A stretch of 64,000 nt of DNA. It comes from Sporodiniella umbellata. Lineage: Eukaryota > Mucoromycota > Mucoromycetes > Mucorales > Rhizopodaceae. A program made the translations under genes and the position numbers. Under the pieces are notes generated by a model. It was not told the origin of the DNA and did no database searches. It saw nothing but the letters and a program-made list of their open reading frames with translations. The stretch covers positions 1 to 64,000 of the forward strand of contig JAIXMR010000062.1 in NCBI GenBank assembly GCA_025677835.1, given 5' to 3'. Shown here one piece after another: positions 36,680 to 47,494 of this stretch (position 1 is the stretch's first letter; each line of letters begins with the position of its first letter).

Positions 36680-37008
36680 CCTCAGCCTTTCTTTTCTTTT
36701 TTAGGCGTTGTTTTGAACTTTTCTCTTTTTGGTACTTCAAACGAATTCAGGCACCAAGAAATCTATTGGGCGCCTTTACAAAAAAAAAAAAAAAAAAAAA
36801 AAAAAAAAGCAGTGGCAGAATCTAGAAAAAAAAAAAAAAATATAATTTTTTTCTTAGGCATGCCAAAGTCTAGACCCGCACGTGTTGAGCCAAGGAGGTC
36901 TGCACGTGTAACAAGGCAGTATAAAATAGAGATTTTTTTTTTTTTTTTTTTTTGAAGTGTGTTTATTTCTCTCTCTCTCTTTTTTTTTTTTTTTTTTTTT
37001 TACAAACA
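36680..37008. promoter_or_regulatory. Divergent promoter with two E-boxes and a TATA box
   Basis: CACGTG occurs twice (36879-36884 and 36903-36908), 24 bp apart, followed by TATAAAATA at 36920-36928, about 80 bp before the ATG at 37009. A-runs and T-runs flank the block. The order E-box, E-box, TATA, leader suggests bHLH-factor control of the 93-aa gene. Confidence 0.5.
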
Positions 37009-37290
37009 ATGTCAGAAACAAAACACAAACATCACCGGTCGATGCCTTCACTTTCGTTCTCTATTCTTACTACGGACACCGCCTCTTCACCCAGGACTTC
37101 TCAACATATCAAAAGACATTCTGACTCACTGCCTGGCAAGCGCTGGGACGACTCGCCGTTTGAAATGGAATTAGCCGAGGACGACTGGATCCAGAAGAAA
37201 AAGACAGCCCTACCTTGGACTCTCAAATGGAAGCGTAAACTGGATCCTCGCCCAAAGTTGTTTAGAAAAGTCTCTACTTGGCTTGCTTAG
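37009..37290 (+). CDS. Small orphan protein, 93 aa
   Basis: Single exon with a good promoter upstream (TATAAAATA at 36920) and a clean ATG after a T-run. Product is basic and Ser/Lys-rich, starting MSETKHKHHRSMPSLSFSIL; it has RSMPSL and RHSDSLPGKRWDDSPFEMEL segments and ends KLFRKVSTWLA. Two RxxS-type phosphorylation contexts are visible. No transmembrane span, signal peptide or known domain. I do not recognise a family. The W-containing acidic patch (MELAEDDWIQKKK) looks like a short binding motif. Confidence 0.5.
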   Translation: MSETKHKHHRSMPSLSFSILTTDTASSPRTSQHIKRHSDSLPGKRWDDSPFEMELAEDDWIQKKKTALPWTLKWKRKLDPRPKLFRKVSTWLA

Positions 37291-37527
37291 AAACACTCAC
37301 TTTAGATATCCTCTCCCTTTAGACTACCCATATGTTCCATAGTTATCATTCTCTGTACATCTCTATTTATAAATCGTGCTCCCTAAACCAAAAAAAAAAA
37401 AAACATAGATACACAGCCCAACAAACATATATTTTCGAATAAACCCGCTTGCAGCAAATAAGATGGGATGCATGAGAAAAGGAGAGAGAGAGAGAGAGAG
37501 AAAAAAAAAGGAGGGGGACTTCATTTT

Positions 37528-38742
37528 TTAAAGTTTAAAGCTGATAGGCTCCAATACGATATTAGGATAGTTAGGAGGACAGCTGTTCATCCAGGCACCA
37601 CCTTTGAAAAAAAAAAAAAAAAAAAAAAAAGAAAGGTTAAACAAATGCTTGGTAAATTCTTTCTGTTTACCATCCACAACGAGCACAACGCCTGTAATAT
37701 AGCTCGCACCACCCGAAAACAAAAAGACAGTGGCATGGGCAATATCCTGAACAGATCCCATACGCTAATCAAAAAAAAAAGAGTGTATGTGGGTAGACTG
37801 GCTTACACTGATTCTGCTTACCTGGATAGGCACCGAACTCATTTCAAAAGCAGGACCTAACTTTTGCATACCTACTGTGTCAGCCTAACCATATATATAT
37901 ATATATAAAAAAAAAGATATAAGGGTGGAGAGATGACAGTGATTGGGCTTACGATAGGACCAGGAGCAATACCTAGAAAGACGTCAACAGAAACGTTTTG
38001 ACTTTTCCCTATGCTTACCATTCACACGGACACCAAAAGGACCCAATTCCACCGCCCAATGTTTGGTCAAAGCCTATATAAAAAGAAGATGTGAGTGAGG
38101 GGTTTCCCTCCCAAAGCTTACATCAATGGCCGCCTTGGCTGCACCTGCATGTTGTTGGAAAGGCGTGCCGGTGTAATGCAGCGTGGCAGAGACGTTGATG
38201 ATGCTTCCTTTGGATTTCTTGAGATGTTCAACCGCTGCCTTGGTTAGATTGAAAGTACCCAACAGATCAATCTCAATCACCGTACGGAAAGCATTGTAGG
38301 ACAGATCCGAAAAGGGGGCTAGAAAATTACCAGCAGCTCCGTTGATCAAGTAATCCAGACGGCCGTATCTTTTCACCGTCTCATTCACAACTCGTTCTAC
38401 ATCTTCTGGTTTACGTACATCCCCTGCAATCGCACTTGGCTATGGATTTAGTCTCCCTTTTTTTTTTTATATCTATTTTTTTTTTTTTTTTGTACATGAT
38501 TTCACCACCCGTTCTTTCACTCATCGCTTTCGCTGCTTTTTCCAACTTGTCTTTACTATCAAATGTTCATTTGGATTCACTCCCGCTTTTACTTGCATTT
38601 ACCTGCGAGAGAAAATAACCGCTTTGGCTCCATGGCGTACCATGGCTTCTGTCATCCCTTGACAAATACCACTGCCGCCACCAGAGCAAAGCAAGATTTT
38701 GTCTTTAAACAAGTTGTCTTTGAAAAGTTGTTGCGTGTCCAT
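37528..38742 (-). CDS. Peroxisomal 2,4-dienoyl-CoA reductase (SPS19/DECR2 type SDR)
   Basis: Eight exons: complement(37528..37601, 37671..37764, 37822..37884, 37953..37972, 38019..38073, 38122..38434, 38496..38555, 38603..38742); 272 aa. SDR features: GGGSGICQG cofactor loop (19-27), [10 protein letters not shown], the family-specific [32 protein letters not shown], and VVDGGAWM near the end. It reduces 2,4-dienoyl-CoA with NADPH so that unsaturated fatty acids enter beta-oxidation. The usual Tyr-x3-Lys is replaced, as in DECR2, by the HAGAAK motif with Lys. One exon is only 20 nt (37953..37972). The C-terminus is SFKL: the -KL end resembles PTS1, but Phe at -3 is non-canonical. Its promoter is shared with the 63-aa gene. 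Confidence 0.9.
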
Positions 38743-38931
38743 CGAATGAAAGAAAAAAATGACTAATAATAAAAAAAAAAAAAAAAACAAAAGAAAAAGC
38801 TATTTATCATTTCAAAGTGTACCACCAAAATTTGATATGCGTTCACCCACCCCCATTTCAACCTCCGCCTTTCACACATGACAAATCTTATACATCCCTT
38901 ATTTTAATAGGTTTCCCCAGTCACGCGATTC

Positions 38932-38962
<31 letters not shown>

Positions 38963-38972
38963 CCACCTTCTA

Positions 38973-39134
38973 ATGACACCTGTTGCTCAATACTATTCAA
39001 AAATCTTTGGTGTGGGTTTAGCCATGGGTGCTTCTTTAGAAGTACTTTTGGTCAAAGGCAATTATTGTATGATTCCCTTCCAAAAAAAGAAAAAAAAAAA
39101 AAAAAAAAAAAAAACAACTTTTAATCATTCTTTC

Positions 39135-39165
<31 letters not shown>

Positions 39166-39289
39166 AAAAACTAATGTCCTTGCTTCAAAAGATCAAATGT
39201 TGGCTGCATCGGAAGCCAAACAACAATTAAAAGAACTTCAACAAGAACAAGAAGACATTGAACGTTTGAGTCGTTTAAAGACACAGTAG
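38973..39289 (+). CDS. Small single-span membrane protein, 63 aa
   Basis: Exons 38973..39066 and 39192..39289. The N-terminal half is a hydrophobic helix (YSKIFGVGLAMGASLEVLLV), followed by KGNYYQML and a highly charged helix (AKQQLKELQQEQEDIERLSR). The intron has long A- and T-runs, an AACTAATG branch region and ends CAAAAG. Size and topology recall mitochondrial inner-membrane assembly factors, and the GASLEVLLVKGNYY stretch loosely resembles SMIM4/UQCC5 (GGTMEWIMIK...). That resemblance is too short to be decisive. Divergent from the dienoyl-CoA reductase gene, 230 bp apart. Confidence 0.6.
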
Positions 39290-39994
39290 AACAACAACAC
39301 TTAATAAATAAGCTCGACAAGGTGAAAAAGGATTCTCCCCCAACTGCACCAAAAGAACCGTTTTTTTTTTTTTTTTTTTTTTTTGTTAGAGTGTCAATCC
39401 GGTAAAACATATAGCCTTGAGCTTGGGCTCAAATCCAAAGTTTGAAAGATGGGTTTGAGTGAAATAAAAGTAAATAAAAAGGAGAGCTTGTTTGGGCTGA
39501 TGTGCTTGGAAAAAAAAAAGCCCTGGATGAGCGTTGGGTGTGGGGGGGGGGGTTTTTTTTTCAAGTTGTTCTGTGAATGATCCATCAAGCGTAGGTGTAA
39601 CAGAAAGCCTCGTTTTTTTTTTTTTTTTATTGTTCAGCCAGTGCAGATGTCAACATCCATCGCGGGAAATGACCCGCACACACCCTTTGATTTCCCGCAC
39701 ACTACAAACTCAAGAGAGCGATGGTCAATACGGGGAAAATACTTTACACGCGGACGTCACTCTCTTGACAAGAGGAATCCACCCCGCTCGTTGCCCCGGC
39801 TTTTCACGGGGAAACTTTTTTTTACGTGACTCGGCGAAATCAGGGCCAATGTACGTCACGAAAATGATTATTTTTTTTTTTTTTTTTTTTTTTTTGGTGG
39901 AAATAAATTTGACGTGAGCTGTTTTCAACGCTTCTTTAAATTGTTATTTATTTATTTATTGTTTCTTTTCAAAAAGGGAAAAAACAAAACAAAA
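39290..39994 (+). promoter_or_regulatory. Promoter region of the 2-oxoglutarate dehydrogenase gene
   Basis: 705 bp without coding sequence. Contains CRE-type bZIP sites: GACGTCAC (39753-39760), TTACGTGA (39822-39829), TACGTCAC (39852-39859) and TGACGTGA (39910-39917). It also holds a CCAAT box (39846-39850) and two CCCGCACAC repeats 21 bp apart (39673-39681 and 39694-39702). In yeast the orthologous KGD1 is activated through CCAAT by HAP2/3, so control by respiration or carbon source is likely here; factor identities are inferred. Confidence 0.6.
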
Positions 39995-42900
39995 ATGTAT
40001 CGATTAACGAGTAAAGTGGCTAGTACACTTCGACCTTCCTTACCCAAGTTAAGGCAATCCGCCGTACGTGGCTCGGTTGCTTCTTTTCACAGCACTCGTT
40101 CTCGTTGGGCTTCACCCGAACGCAACGACGGGTTTTTACAAGGCAATTCTGCAAACTACATTGAAGAGATGTACGAGTCTTGGTTAAAAGACCCTAGTTC
40201 GGTGCATGTATCTTGGCAGGTCTACTTTAAGAACATGGCAAACGGTGTTTCCCCCGGTCAAGCCTACACGCCTCCCCCTACCCTCGTGCCTTCCGCCAGC
40301 GCTCGTTTGCCCGTCTTGCCCGGTCAGGGTATGATGAGCACCGCTGGCTCTTCAGACGTCATTGACCACATGAAGATCCAACTCTTGGTCAGAGCTTACC
40401 AAGTACGCGGTCATCATATCGCTAACCTCGACCCTTTGGGTATTCAACATGCCGATCTCGATGCTACCACTCCTCCTGAATTAGGCTATAGCTATTATGG
40501 TTTCAAAGACTCTGATCTCGATAGAACCTTTACTATCGGTCCTGGTATCTTGCCTGCTTTTACTCGAAGTGGCGCTACCCTCACCTTACGTGAAATCGTA
40601 GACCACTTGAAAAAGATCTATTGTAAGTCATCTTGAAAAAAAAAATTTTTTTTTTTTTTTTTTTTTTTTTTCTTACTCATTTATTTGTAAAAAAGGTGGT
40701 TCCATTGGTGTTGAATATATTCATATTCCTGACCGTGCTCAATGCGATTGGATTCGTGAACGAATTGAAATTGCTGAGCCTTACAAATACTCTGTGGAGG
40801 AAAAGAAGGCCATCTTTGATCGTTTGACATGGTCTGATAGTTTCGAACGTTTTGTGGCCTCGAAATATCCATCAGAGAAGCGTTTTGGTCTTGAAGGAGG
40901 TGAGACATTGATTCCTGGTATGAAAGCCATGGTAAGGATGGGTTGTGGATACACCTTAGAATATAAACACTGACCGCAAAGGATTTAGATTGATCGCTCG
41001 GTAGATCTTGGTGTGGAATCCATTGTGATTGGTATGCCTCATCGTGGTCGTTTGAACGTGCTTTCAAACGTGGTCCGTAAGCCTGCAGAATCCATCTTTT
41101 GTGAGTTCAGCGGTACTCTGGAACCTGGCGTAGAGGGCTCAGGCGATGTCAAGTACCATTTAGGAATGAACTATGTGCGTCCCACACCATCGGGTAAGCG
41201 TGTGCACCTCTCGCTGGTAGCCAACCCCTCTCATTTGGAGGCGGTAGACCCTGTCGTCTTGGGCAAAACGCGCGCTATTCAATATTACGGTAAGGACAAC
41301 GAAGGAAAGAAGGCCATGGCTGTCTTGATCCACGGAGATGCTGCCTTTGCCGGTCAAGGCGTGGTTTACGAAACCATGGGCTTTCACGACCTGCCTTCTT
41401 ACTCTACCGGAGGCACCATTCATGTCGTGGTCAATAACCAGATTGGCTTCACCACCGACCCCCGTTACGGTCGCTCCACCCCTTACTGTACCGACATTGC
41501 AAAGTCCATCAACGCTCCCGTCTTTCACGTCAACGGTGACGATGCGGAAGCAGTCACCTACGTAATGCAACTCGCTGCCGACTGGCGTCAGACCTTCCAT
41601 CGCGATGTAGTCATTGACTTGGTCTGCTATCGTAAACATGGTCACAACGAAACCGATCAACCCATGTTCACCCAACCCCGCATGTACGACGCCATCGCAA
41701 AGCAAGAACCTGTAGCTAAAAAGTACGAGGAACAGTTGAAGCAGGAGGGTTCCTTGACCGAGAAAGACATCAGCAGTAACAAGGAACGCGTCTGGCAATT
41801 GCTTGAAGAAAGCTATACCCGTAGCAAGGATTACAAGCCAAAGTCAAGCGAATGGCTCTCTAGCGCCTGGCCCGGGTTCAAATCCCCCAAGGAATTGGCC
41901 GAAGAAAATCTGCCGCATTACCCTACCGGTGTTGCGCTCGAGACCCTGCAACATGTCGGAAAGTCCTTGACCACCTTGCCCCACCACTTCAATATCCACC
42001 GCAACCTCAAGCGTATTCTCCAGAACCGTGAAAAGGCTTTGGAATCAGGGGAGGGCATCGACTGGTCCACAGCCGAAGCACTTGCCTGGGGTACCTTGCT
42101 GGCTGAAGGAAAACACGTCCGTATCTCAGGTCAAGATGTTGAACGCGGTACCTTCTCTCAGCGCCATGCCGTTCTTCACGACCAAAAGAACGGCAGCCGT
42201 CATACGCTCCTGAACCACATCAGCCCCGAACAGGGCGCGCTCTCGATCTCAAACTCTTCTCTCTCCGAATACGGTGTCCTCGGTTTCGAGTTGGGCTATT
42301 CGCTCGTCAACCCTGATTCCCTCGTCGTCTGGGAAGGTCAATTTGGTGATTTTGCCAACACAGCCCAAGTCATCATCGATCAATTCTTGGCTGCCGGTGA
42401 GCAAAAGTGGTTACAACGCACCGGCCTGATGTTGTCCCTCCCTCACGGTTATGACGGTCAAGGCCCAGAGCACTCTTCGGCCAGAATCGAACGTTATCTT
42501 CAGCTCTGTGATGACTACCCTTACACCTATCCTTCGCCTGAAAAATTGCAAAGACAACATCAAGACTGTAACATGCAGGTCGTCTACCCTTCTACCCCCG
42601 CTCAATACTTCCACGTCTTGCGTCGTCAAATCTGTCGTGAGTTCCGTAAGCCTTTGATCATGCCCTTTGCCAAATCTTTGTTGCGTCACCCCTTGGTCAA
42701 ATCCGACCTCCAAGCACTCTCGGGTGATAGTCACTTCCAGCTCTACCTCCCTGAAGAACACCCCGACACCCTCGTAGCCCCTGAAAAGATCCGAAAGCAT
42801 GTGCTCTGTACCGGTCAGGTCTATTATGCCCTCTTGAAGGCGCGTGAACAGGGCCAGTTCCAAGATGTCGCCATCTCTCGTGTTGAACAGCTTAACCCCT

Positions 42901-43160
42901 TCCCTTACGAACAACTCAAGACGCACGCAGACACCTACCCTAACGCTGACATCGTCTGGTGTCAAGAAGAACCTTTGAACATGGGCGCCTGGCAACACGT
43001 TCAACCCCGTATCGCTACCTCGCTTTCTCAAACCCAACACCACGCTGGTAAATCTCCCATCTATGCCGGTCGTGCTCCCTCGGCTTCCGTTGCTACCGGA
43101 AACAAAAAGCAACATTATCAACAAGAAAAAGAATTCTTGGCTAAGGCTTTGGAAAACTAA
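39995..43160 (+). CDS. KGD1: 2-oxoglutarate dehydrogenase E1 component, mitochondrial
   Basis: Exons 39995..40622, 40696..40931, 40989..43160; 1011 aa, matching yeast Kgd1 (1014). Basic presequence ([20 protein letters not shown]). The [22 protein letters not shown]2-binding-type N-terminus, [48 protein letters not shown], the thiamine-diphosphate region [14 protein letters not shown] ... [11 protein letters not shown], and the C-terminal [13 protein letters not shown] are all present. It decarboxylates 2-oxoglutarate in the TCA cycle. Exon 3 alone codes for 723 residues and has strong codon bias. The upstream in-frame ATG at 39914 lies in the leader and would disrupt the presequence. Confidence 0.96.
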
Positions 43161-43549
43161 GCGAACTCTATAGACACCCCGCATTTCACCCTCTCTACAT
43201 CTAGCTGTCAATAAAATTTTTTATTTTTTTTTTCTATCATGCATGGTCCGTGCTGAGCTTAAAAAATGATCACCCTGCCCTCTTTTTCATAGGTGCTCAA
43301 CGACTTCCAAAAGCATGAATCGACTTTGATTGGTGATTTGGCGTCGGAAACTTAAAAAAAAAAAAAAAGATTATCATGGAGATAGACTTAACCCATCATC
43401 TTTTTTTTTTTTTTTTTTTCCTATGGATGTGACTGGGAGATCTGTTAGACTTGAGTTTGTATATAAAAGGACTTTTTACCATTCTCGATTGTTTCTTTTT
43501 TCTTTGTCGTTTGTCTTATTGAATACGTTAGTTTATAAAAGAGATCGTT
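43161..43549. promoter_or_regulatory. Spacer with TATA box of the amine oxidase gene
   Basis: KGD1 3' flank followed by A- and T-runs. TATATAAAAG at 43460-43469 lies 80-90 bp upstream of the ATG at 43550. Confidence 0.5.
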
Positions 43550-45129
43550 ATGGAGTATACTGCACCTAGTCCAGGTTCTAAGATTATTATTGTGGGTGGT
43601 GGTTGCTTTGGTCTATCGTCAGCCTATGCTCTTTCGTTGAAAGGTCAATACGAGATTTGTGTTTATGATCGGCAACCGATTCCTTCGCCTGACGCTGCTT
43701 CCACAGGTAAGCCAAAAGGAAAAAAAAAAAAAACAATCCACCTAGTAACGTAAGGTTGATATAGATATCAACAAGATTGTCCGGATGGATTACTCCAAAA
43801 ACACCCTCTACATGCACCTGGCGATCGAATCCATCTTTCTTTGGCTCGAATGGAACCGGGAAAGAACAGAATGCAACCAGGACTTACTCTTTCATCAAGT
43901 CGGCGTGCTCTTGTTTGGTCGCGAAGAACTCTCAGCGTCTGAAAAGGCAAGTCTAAGAGCGATTCGAGAAGCGGGCTACGGTCATTTCATCGAAGAATTC
44001 AAAAATAGTCAAGAAATTCTCGATAGATTCCCACAATTCAGATCAGCCGTTGAAAATGGGTTTCAGACGGCCTATCTGAACAAACAAGGAGGTAAGTGTG
44101 TGGAGGGTGTGTAAAACCAACAGACAGATGTGTAACCTTCTGCAGGTTGGTGCAACTCTGCTGAAGCGGTGAAACACGTCTATCAGAAATGCATTGAGAA
44201 TGGAGTCCAATTCTATCTGGGCGAGCAAGGCGCACTTGACAGACTCTTGTTTGATCCCAGAGAGACTCAATCGGTCGTGGGCGTACAGACTGTGGATGGT
44301 ACAGAGCATTATGGAGACCTGGTCTTATTGACTACCGGCTCTTGGACAGCTGGCTTGGTCGATATGCACCATCAGGTCATTGCTAGCGGGCAGGAAGTCA
44401 TTCACTTCAAGCCGCCTTCCCATCTGAAAAAAGCATGGGAAAATATACCGGTCTGGTGTGGTGACTTGTCAAATACAGGCTATTACGGTTTCCCTGTCAA
44501 TTCGGAAGGAAAGATGAAAGTAGGAAAACATCACTGCGGGTAAATAATCTCTTCTGGCTCATCAGAAATAAACACTGACACTTTCCCTTCAACCAAGCTA
44601 TCTTAATCCTCGAGATGGTGACAAGATCTCAGTACCCCGTACACAGCTAACAAACGTACAGGACACCATCCCGGTAGGTGCTCTGCGCCAATTCAGAGAG
44701 TTCTTGGGTAAGTTCTTGCCCGAAACATCGTCGATCGATATCTCGTATGCTCGTATGTGTTGGTATTCAGATTCAATTGATGGTCATTTTGTTATCTGCC
44801 CGCACCCGGATTATAAAAACTTAATCGTAGCCACAGGTGACTCGGGTCATGCCATGAAGTAAGATCGTTTCCCTTCTTATCCTTCACTCATTCCCCCTTT
44901 CTATAGGTTCTTGCCCGTCATCGGTTTCAAAATCAGAGATGTGATAGAAAACGTTCAAACAGATTATACCCGCGCTTGGCAATGGCGCAACTTGGAAGCT
45001 CAAAATACAGCTCTGGATAACCTAAGAGCTGCAACTGTTATCCAAAGAGTCATCTTGGAAGAAAAGGACAATTGTGATGCTAAAATGTGTTCACAAGACG
45101 AATTCAAAGTAGCCAAAGCCCATCTTTAA
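43550..45129 (+). CDS. FAD-dependent amine oxidase, fructosyl amino acid/sarcosine oxidase type
   Basis: Exons 43550..43706, 43765..44091, 44146..44539, 44598..44858, 44907..45129; 453 aa. The N-terminal dinucleotide-binding fold IIIVGGGCFGLSSAYAL is followed by DRQPIPSPDAASTDINKIVR, a layout typical of amadoriases and monomeric sarcosine oxidases, where this Asp/Arg region binds FAD. Later, ARMCWYSDSIDGHFVICPHP and LIVATGDSGHAMKFLPVIG match the DAO-family substrate and flavin-binding C-terminal part. It should oxidise a secondary amine (glycated amino acid, sarcosine or pipecolate) and release H2O2. The C-terminal tripeptide AHL fits the PTS1 consensus, so it is probably peroxisomal. The exact substrate cannot be read. 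Confidence 0.87.
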
Positions 45130-45255
45130 AAATAAAAATTCCATATTTGTATACAATTTTATTACAGTTCCCTATTGGTTCTTTGCTTGCTACGCAACAT
45201 AGTCTAAAATCGTCTATGGATGCAACCTTTTGTTTCTTGGCTTCTCTCTCTCTCT

Positions 45256-45300
<45 letters not shown>

Positions 45301-45547
45301 CTTACTCTATTTGGCATAATGGCAAAAAGGGGGTGGGGACAGAGTCGTAAAGACTAAAGTAAATCTGTATGCCTTCTTAAAGTTGCATTTTATCCTGTCT
45401 TTGTTTTCAATGCATAGGCTTATGTTTTTAGAAAGCTTATCCGTCTAACATGCCATTCCCGGCAACTTTTTTTTTTGGGGGGTTGACAATCAACAGTGAC
45501 GCATTTCTAAAACGTTGAATGTATCTATCATGTAAACTAGATGTTTA
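45130..45547. other. Spacer between convergent genes
   Basis: No gene. Contains a CT repeat, a C-run and a T-run of about 35 (45244-45298), and ends with TTTTTTTTTGGGGGGTT near 45471-45483. Confidence 0.5.
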
Positions 45548-46180
45548 TTAAACTGAGACAGCAGTAAATCGCCTGTTCACATAGTTGGCCTGTTCAATTT
45601 CGTCTACTAACGCTAGAGCATAATCTGCATAGCTGATATAGGGTTTGTTTTCGCTGTTAAACAAGAGATGATCTTCTCCCAGTCTGTAGTGACCAGTTCT
45701 TTTGCCAGTAGGATCAAACATCGCAGGGGGACTGAAGAAAGTCCATTTCAAATCTTTGCTTGCCCTCAGGTTTTCAAAACTCTTGATCATGTTGATGGCT
45801 ATATCGTAATACATTTTAGGAACTTCTTTAGTATCAATCAAACGCGTTGTCTTGGCTTCTTCAACATAAAGTGATCCGGCACCACCTACAACAATCAGTC
45901 GTGTGTTGGTGCCTTGGAGTAGTTCGATCAGCTTCTTGCCCAACACTTCATGATCGCTTTCGTTTCCGGCTGAGGATGCAAACGCATTGACAACTACATC
46001 AAAGCTTTCCAGATCGTCGCGTGTAAGCTGTTGGATCTCTTTTTCGATAATAGGCACGTCTTGTGTGATCTTGCTCTTGTTGCGTACAATAGCAGTAACT
46101 TGGTATCCACGAGCAAGAGACTCTTTCAAGATGAGCTGTCCAGATTTACCAGAGGCACCGATGATAGCAACTTTGACCAT
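45548..46180 (-). CDS. NAD(P)-binding Rossmann protein (YwnB/NmrA-like), inverted copy A
   Basis: Intronless, 210 aa. Begins MVKVAIIGASGKSGQLILKE, the GxxGxxG dinucleotide motif of atypical SDRs; VVNAFASSAGNESDHE, RLIVVGGAGSLYV and LKWTFFSPPAMFDPTGKRTG follow, as in bacterial and fungal NAD(P)H-binding YwnB-type proteins, which reduce or sense unknown substrates. The first 106 codons (46180 down to 45861) are identical in DNA to copy B at 48222. From codon 107 on, many differences occur. Start is shared by both copies with the same leader ACAAAA-ATG. A TATA-like ATATAAAAAG lies about 80 bp upstream. Confidence 0.88.
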   Translation of the reverse strand: MVKVAIIGASGKSGQLILKESLARGYQVTAIVRNKSKITQDVPIIEKEIQQLTRDDLESFDVVVNAFASSAGNESDHEVLGKKLIELLQGTNTRLIVVGGAGSLYVEEAKTTRLIDTKEVPKMYYDIAINMIKSFENLRASKDLKWTFFSPPAMFDPTGKRTGHYRLGEDHLLFNSENKPYISYADYALALVDEIEQANYVNRRFTAVSV

Positions 46181-46848
46181 TTTTGTAGAGATAGAGTTAG
46201 AAATACTTGTAATAAAGAATGAATTTAAAAAAAAAAAAAAAGTAATAAAAACAGGCTCTTTTTATATCACTTTGACGCTAATTTACAAACACACGCGCAA
46301 AAACTTAGCCTTTCGTCTCCCAAAACTATATTGGCGCTTGTATTGCCAACCTTATCAGATTATTAATCTATATCTTTTTTTGATTATAAATACATACCAT
46401 CGGATGACTCGGCACAAAAAAGAAAGCATTTCTGTATAGTGTATAAAACTCAAGATAACAACCTGCTACAGCTATCTCTAGCTTTCCTTTTTATTTTTCA
46501 TTTTCTCTCTGGTTTTCGTTTTTGTTTTGTCTAGACAAATACGGATCGTTTTGTTACACATTGCACAGCTACCAGGCTTGTCCATATATGTCTATTTTTT
46601 CTTTGGAACAAAGCTTATTTAGTTTACAAAGTACACTTTATTGATAACTTAAAGGAAAAAAGAAAGGACTATCAAAAAAAAAAAAAAAAAAAAGGATTAT
46701 ACACTATAGTAGCTGTTATCGCTTAGACTAACGTTATGTACAGCTGCTTCTTTTTTTTTTTTAATGTGCAAATCTTTTTAAAAAAAATAGCAACCATTTT
46801 ATATCTATACATATTGTAGTAAGAGTACTATGCTTTGCACAGGCAATC

Positions 46849-46880
<32 letters not shown>

Positions 46881-47460
46881 ATAAAAGACATTTGAATAAG
46901 ATGACTGGGATATAATTAAGTACCAAGTACATGCGTTTATAAGGATAAGAAAACAAGAAACGCGACAAGCTTGCATCTAAATAGGTTTCTCCAAAGTTTT
47001 GCAACAAAGAGATACGAATGAGTGTCTAGAGTACCATTAAAGGATCGCGTAGCTGTTGCCATAACAACAGAAAAAAAAACGAGTATTGCTTGAATAAAGG
47101 TATCAGCCACCATGTTTTTATTTTTCTAATCCGCTATCACTAAATGTTTATCACATTGACCCTTTTTGCAAGCAACAAAGTATGACTAATCAAAGTCAAA
47201 ATTAATAAGAGAAAAAATACAAAAAGACAGACACTAAGTAAACTTACCTGTTCATAATAAACTCTTTTATGTTGGGGACTATCGTTTTGAAGCTTATTGT
47301 CTATGCTTTATTCACAAAAACAGTGTACTCTCTTACTGGCCTACTGACTCTTTTTTTTTTCATATCAGATAGCGCAATAATTCAGAAATGGCTCATGCAG
47401 AGAATTCATTTTAAGCTTCTATTGTTTCATTTGTATCTGACGCACTTTGGTTTTAGCCTA

Positions 47461-47494
<34 letters not shown>

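Noticed and set aside
41160..43211. Two long minus-strand ORFs opposite the 2-oxoglutarate dehydrogenase gene
   Set aside because: Same antisense effect over a conserved, biased coding sequence.
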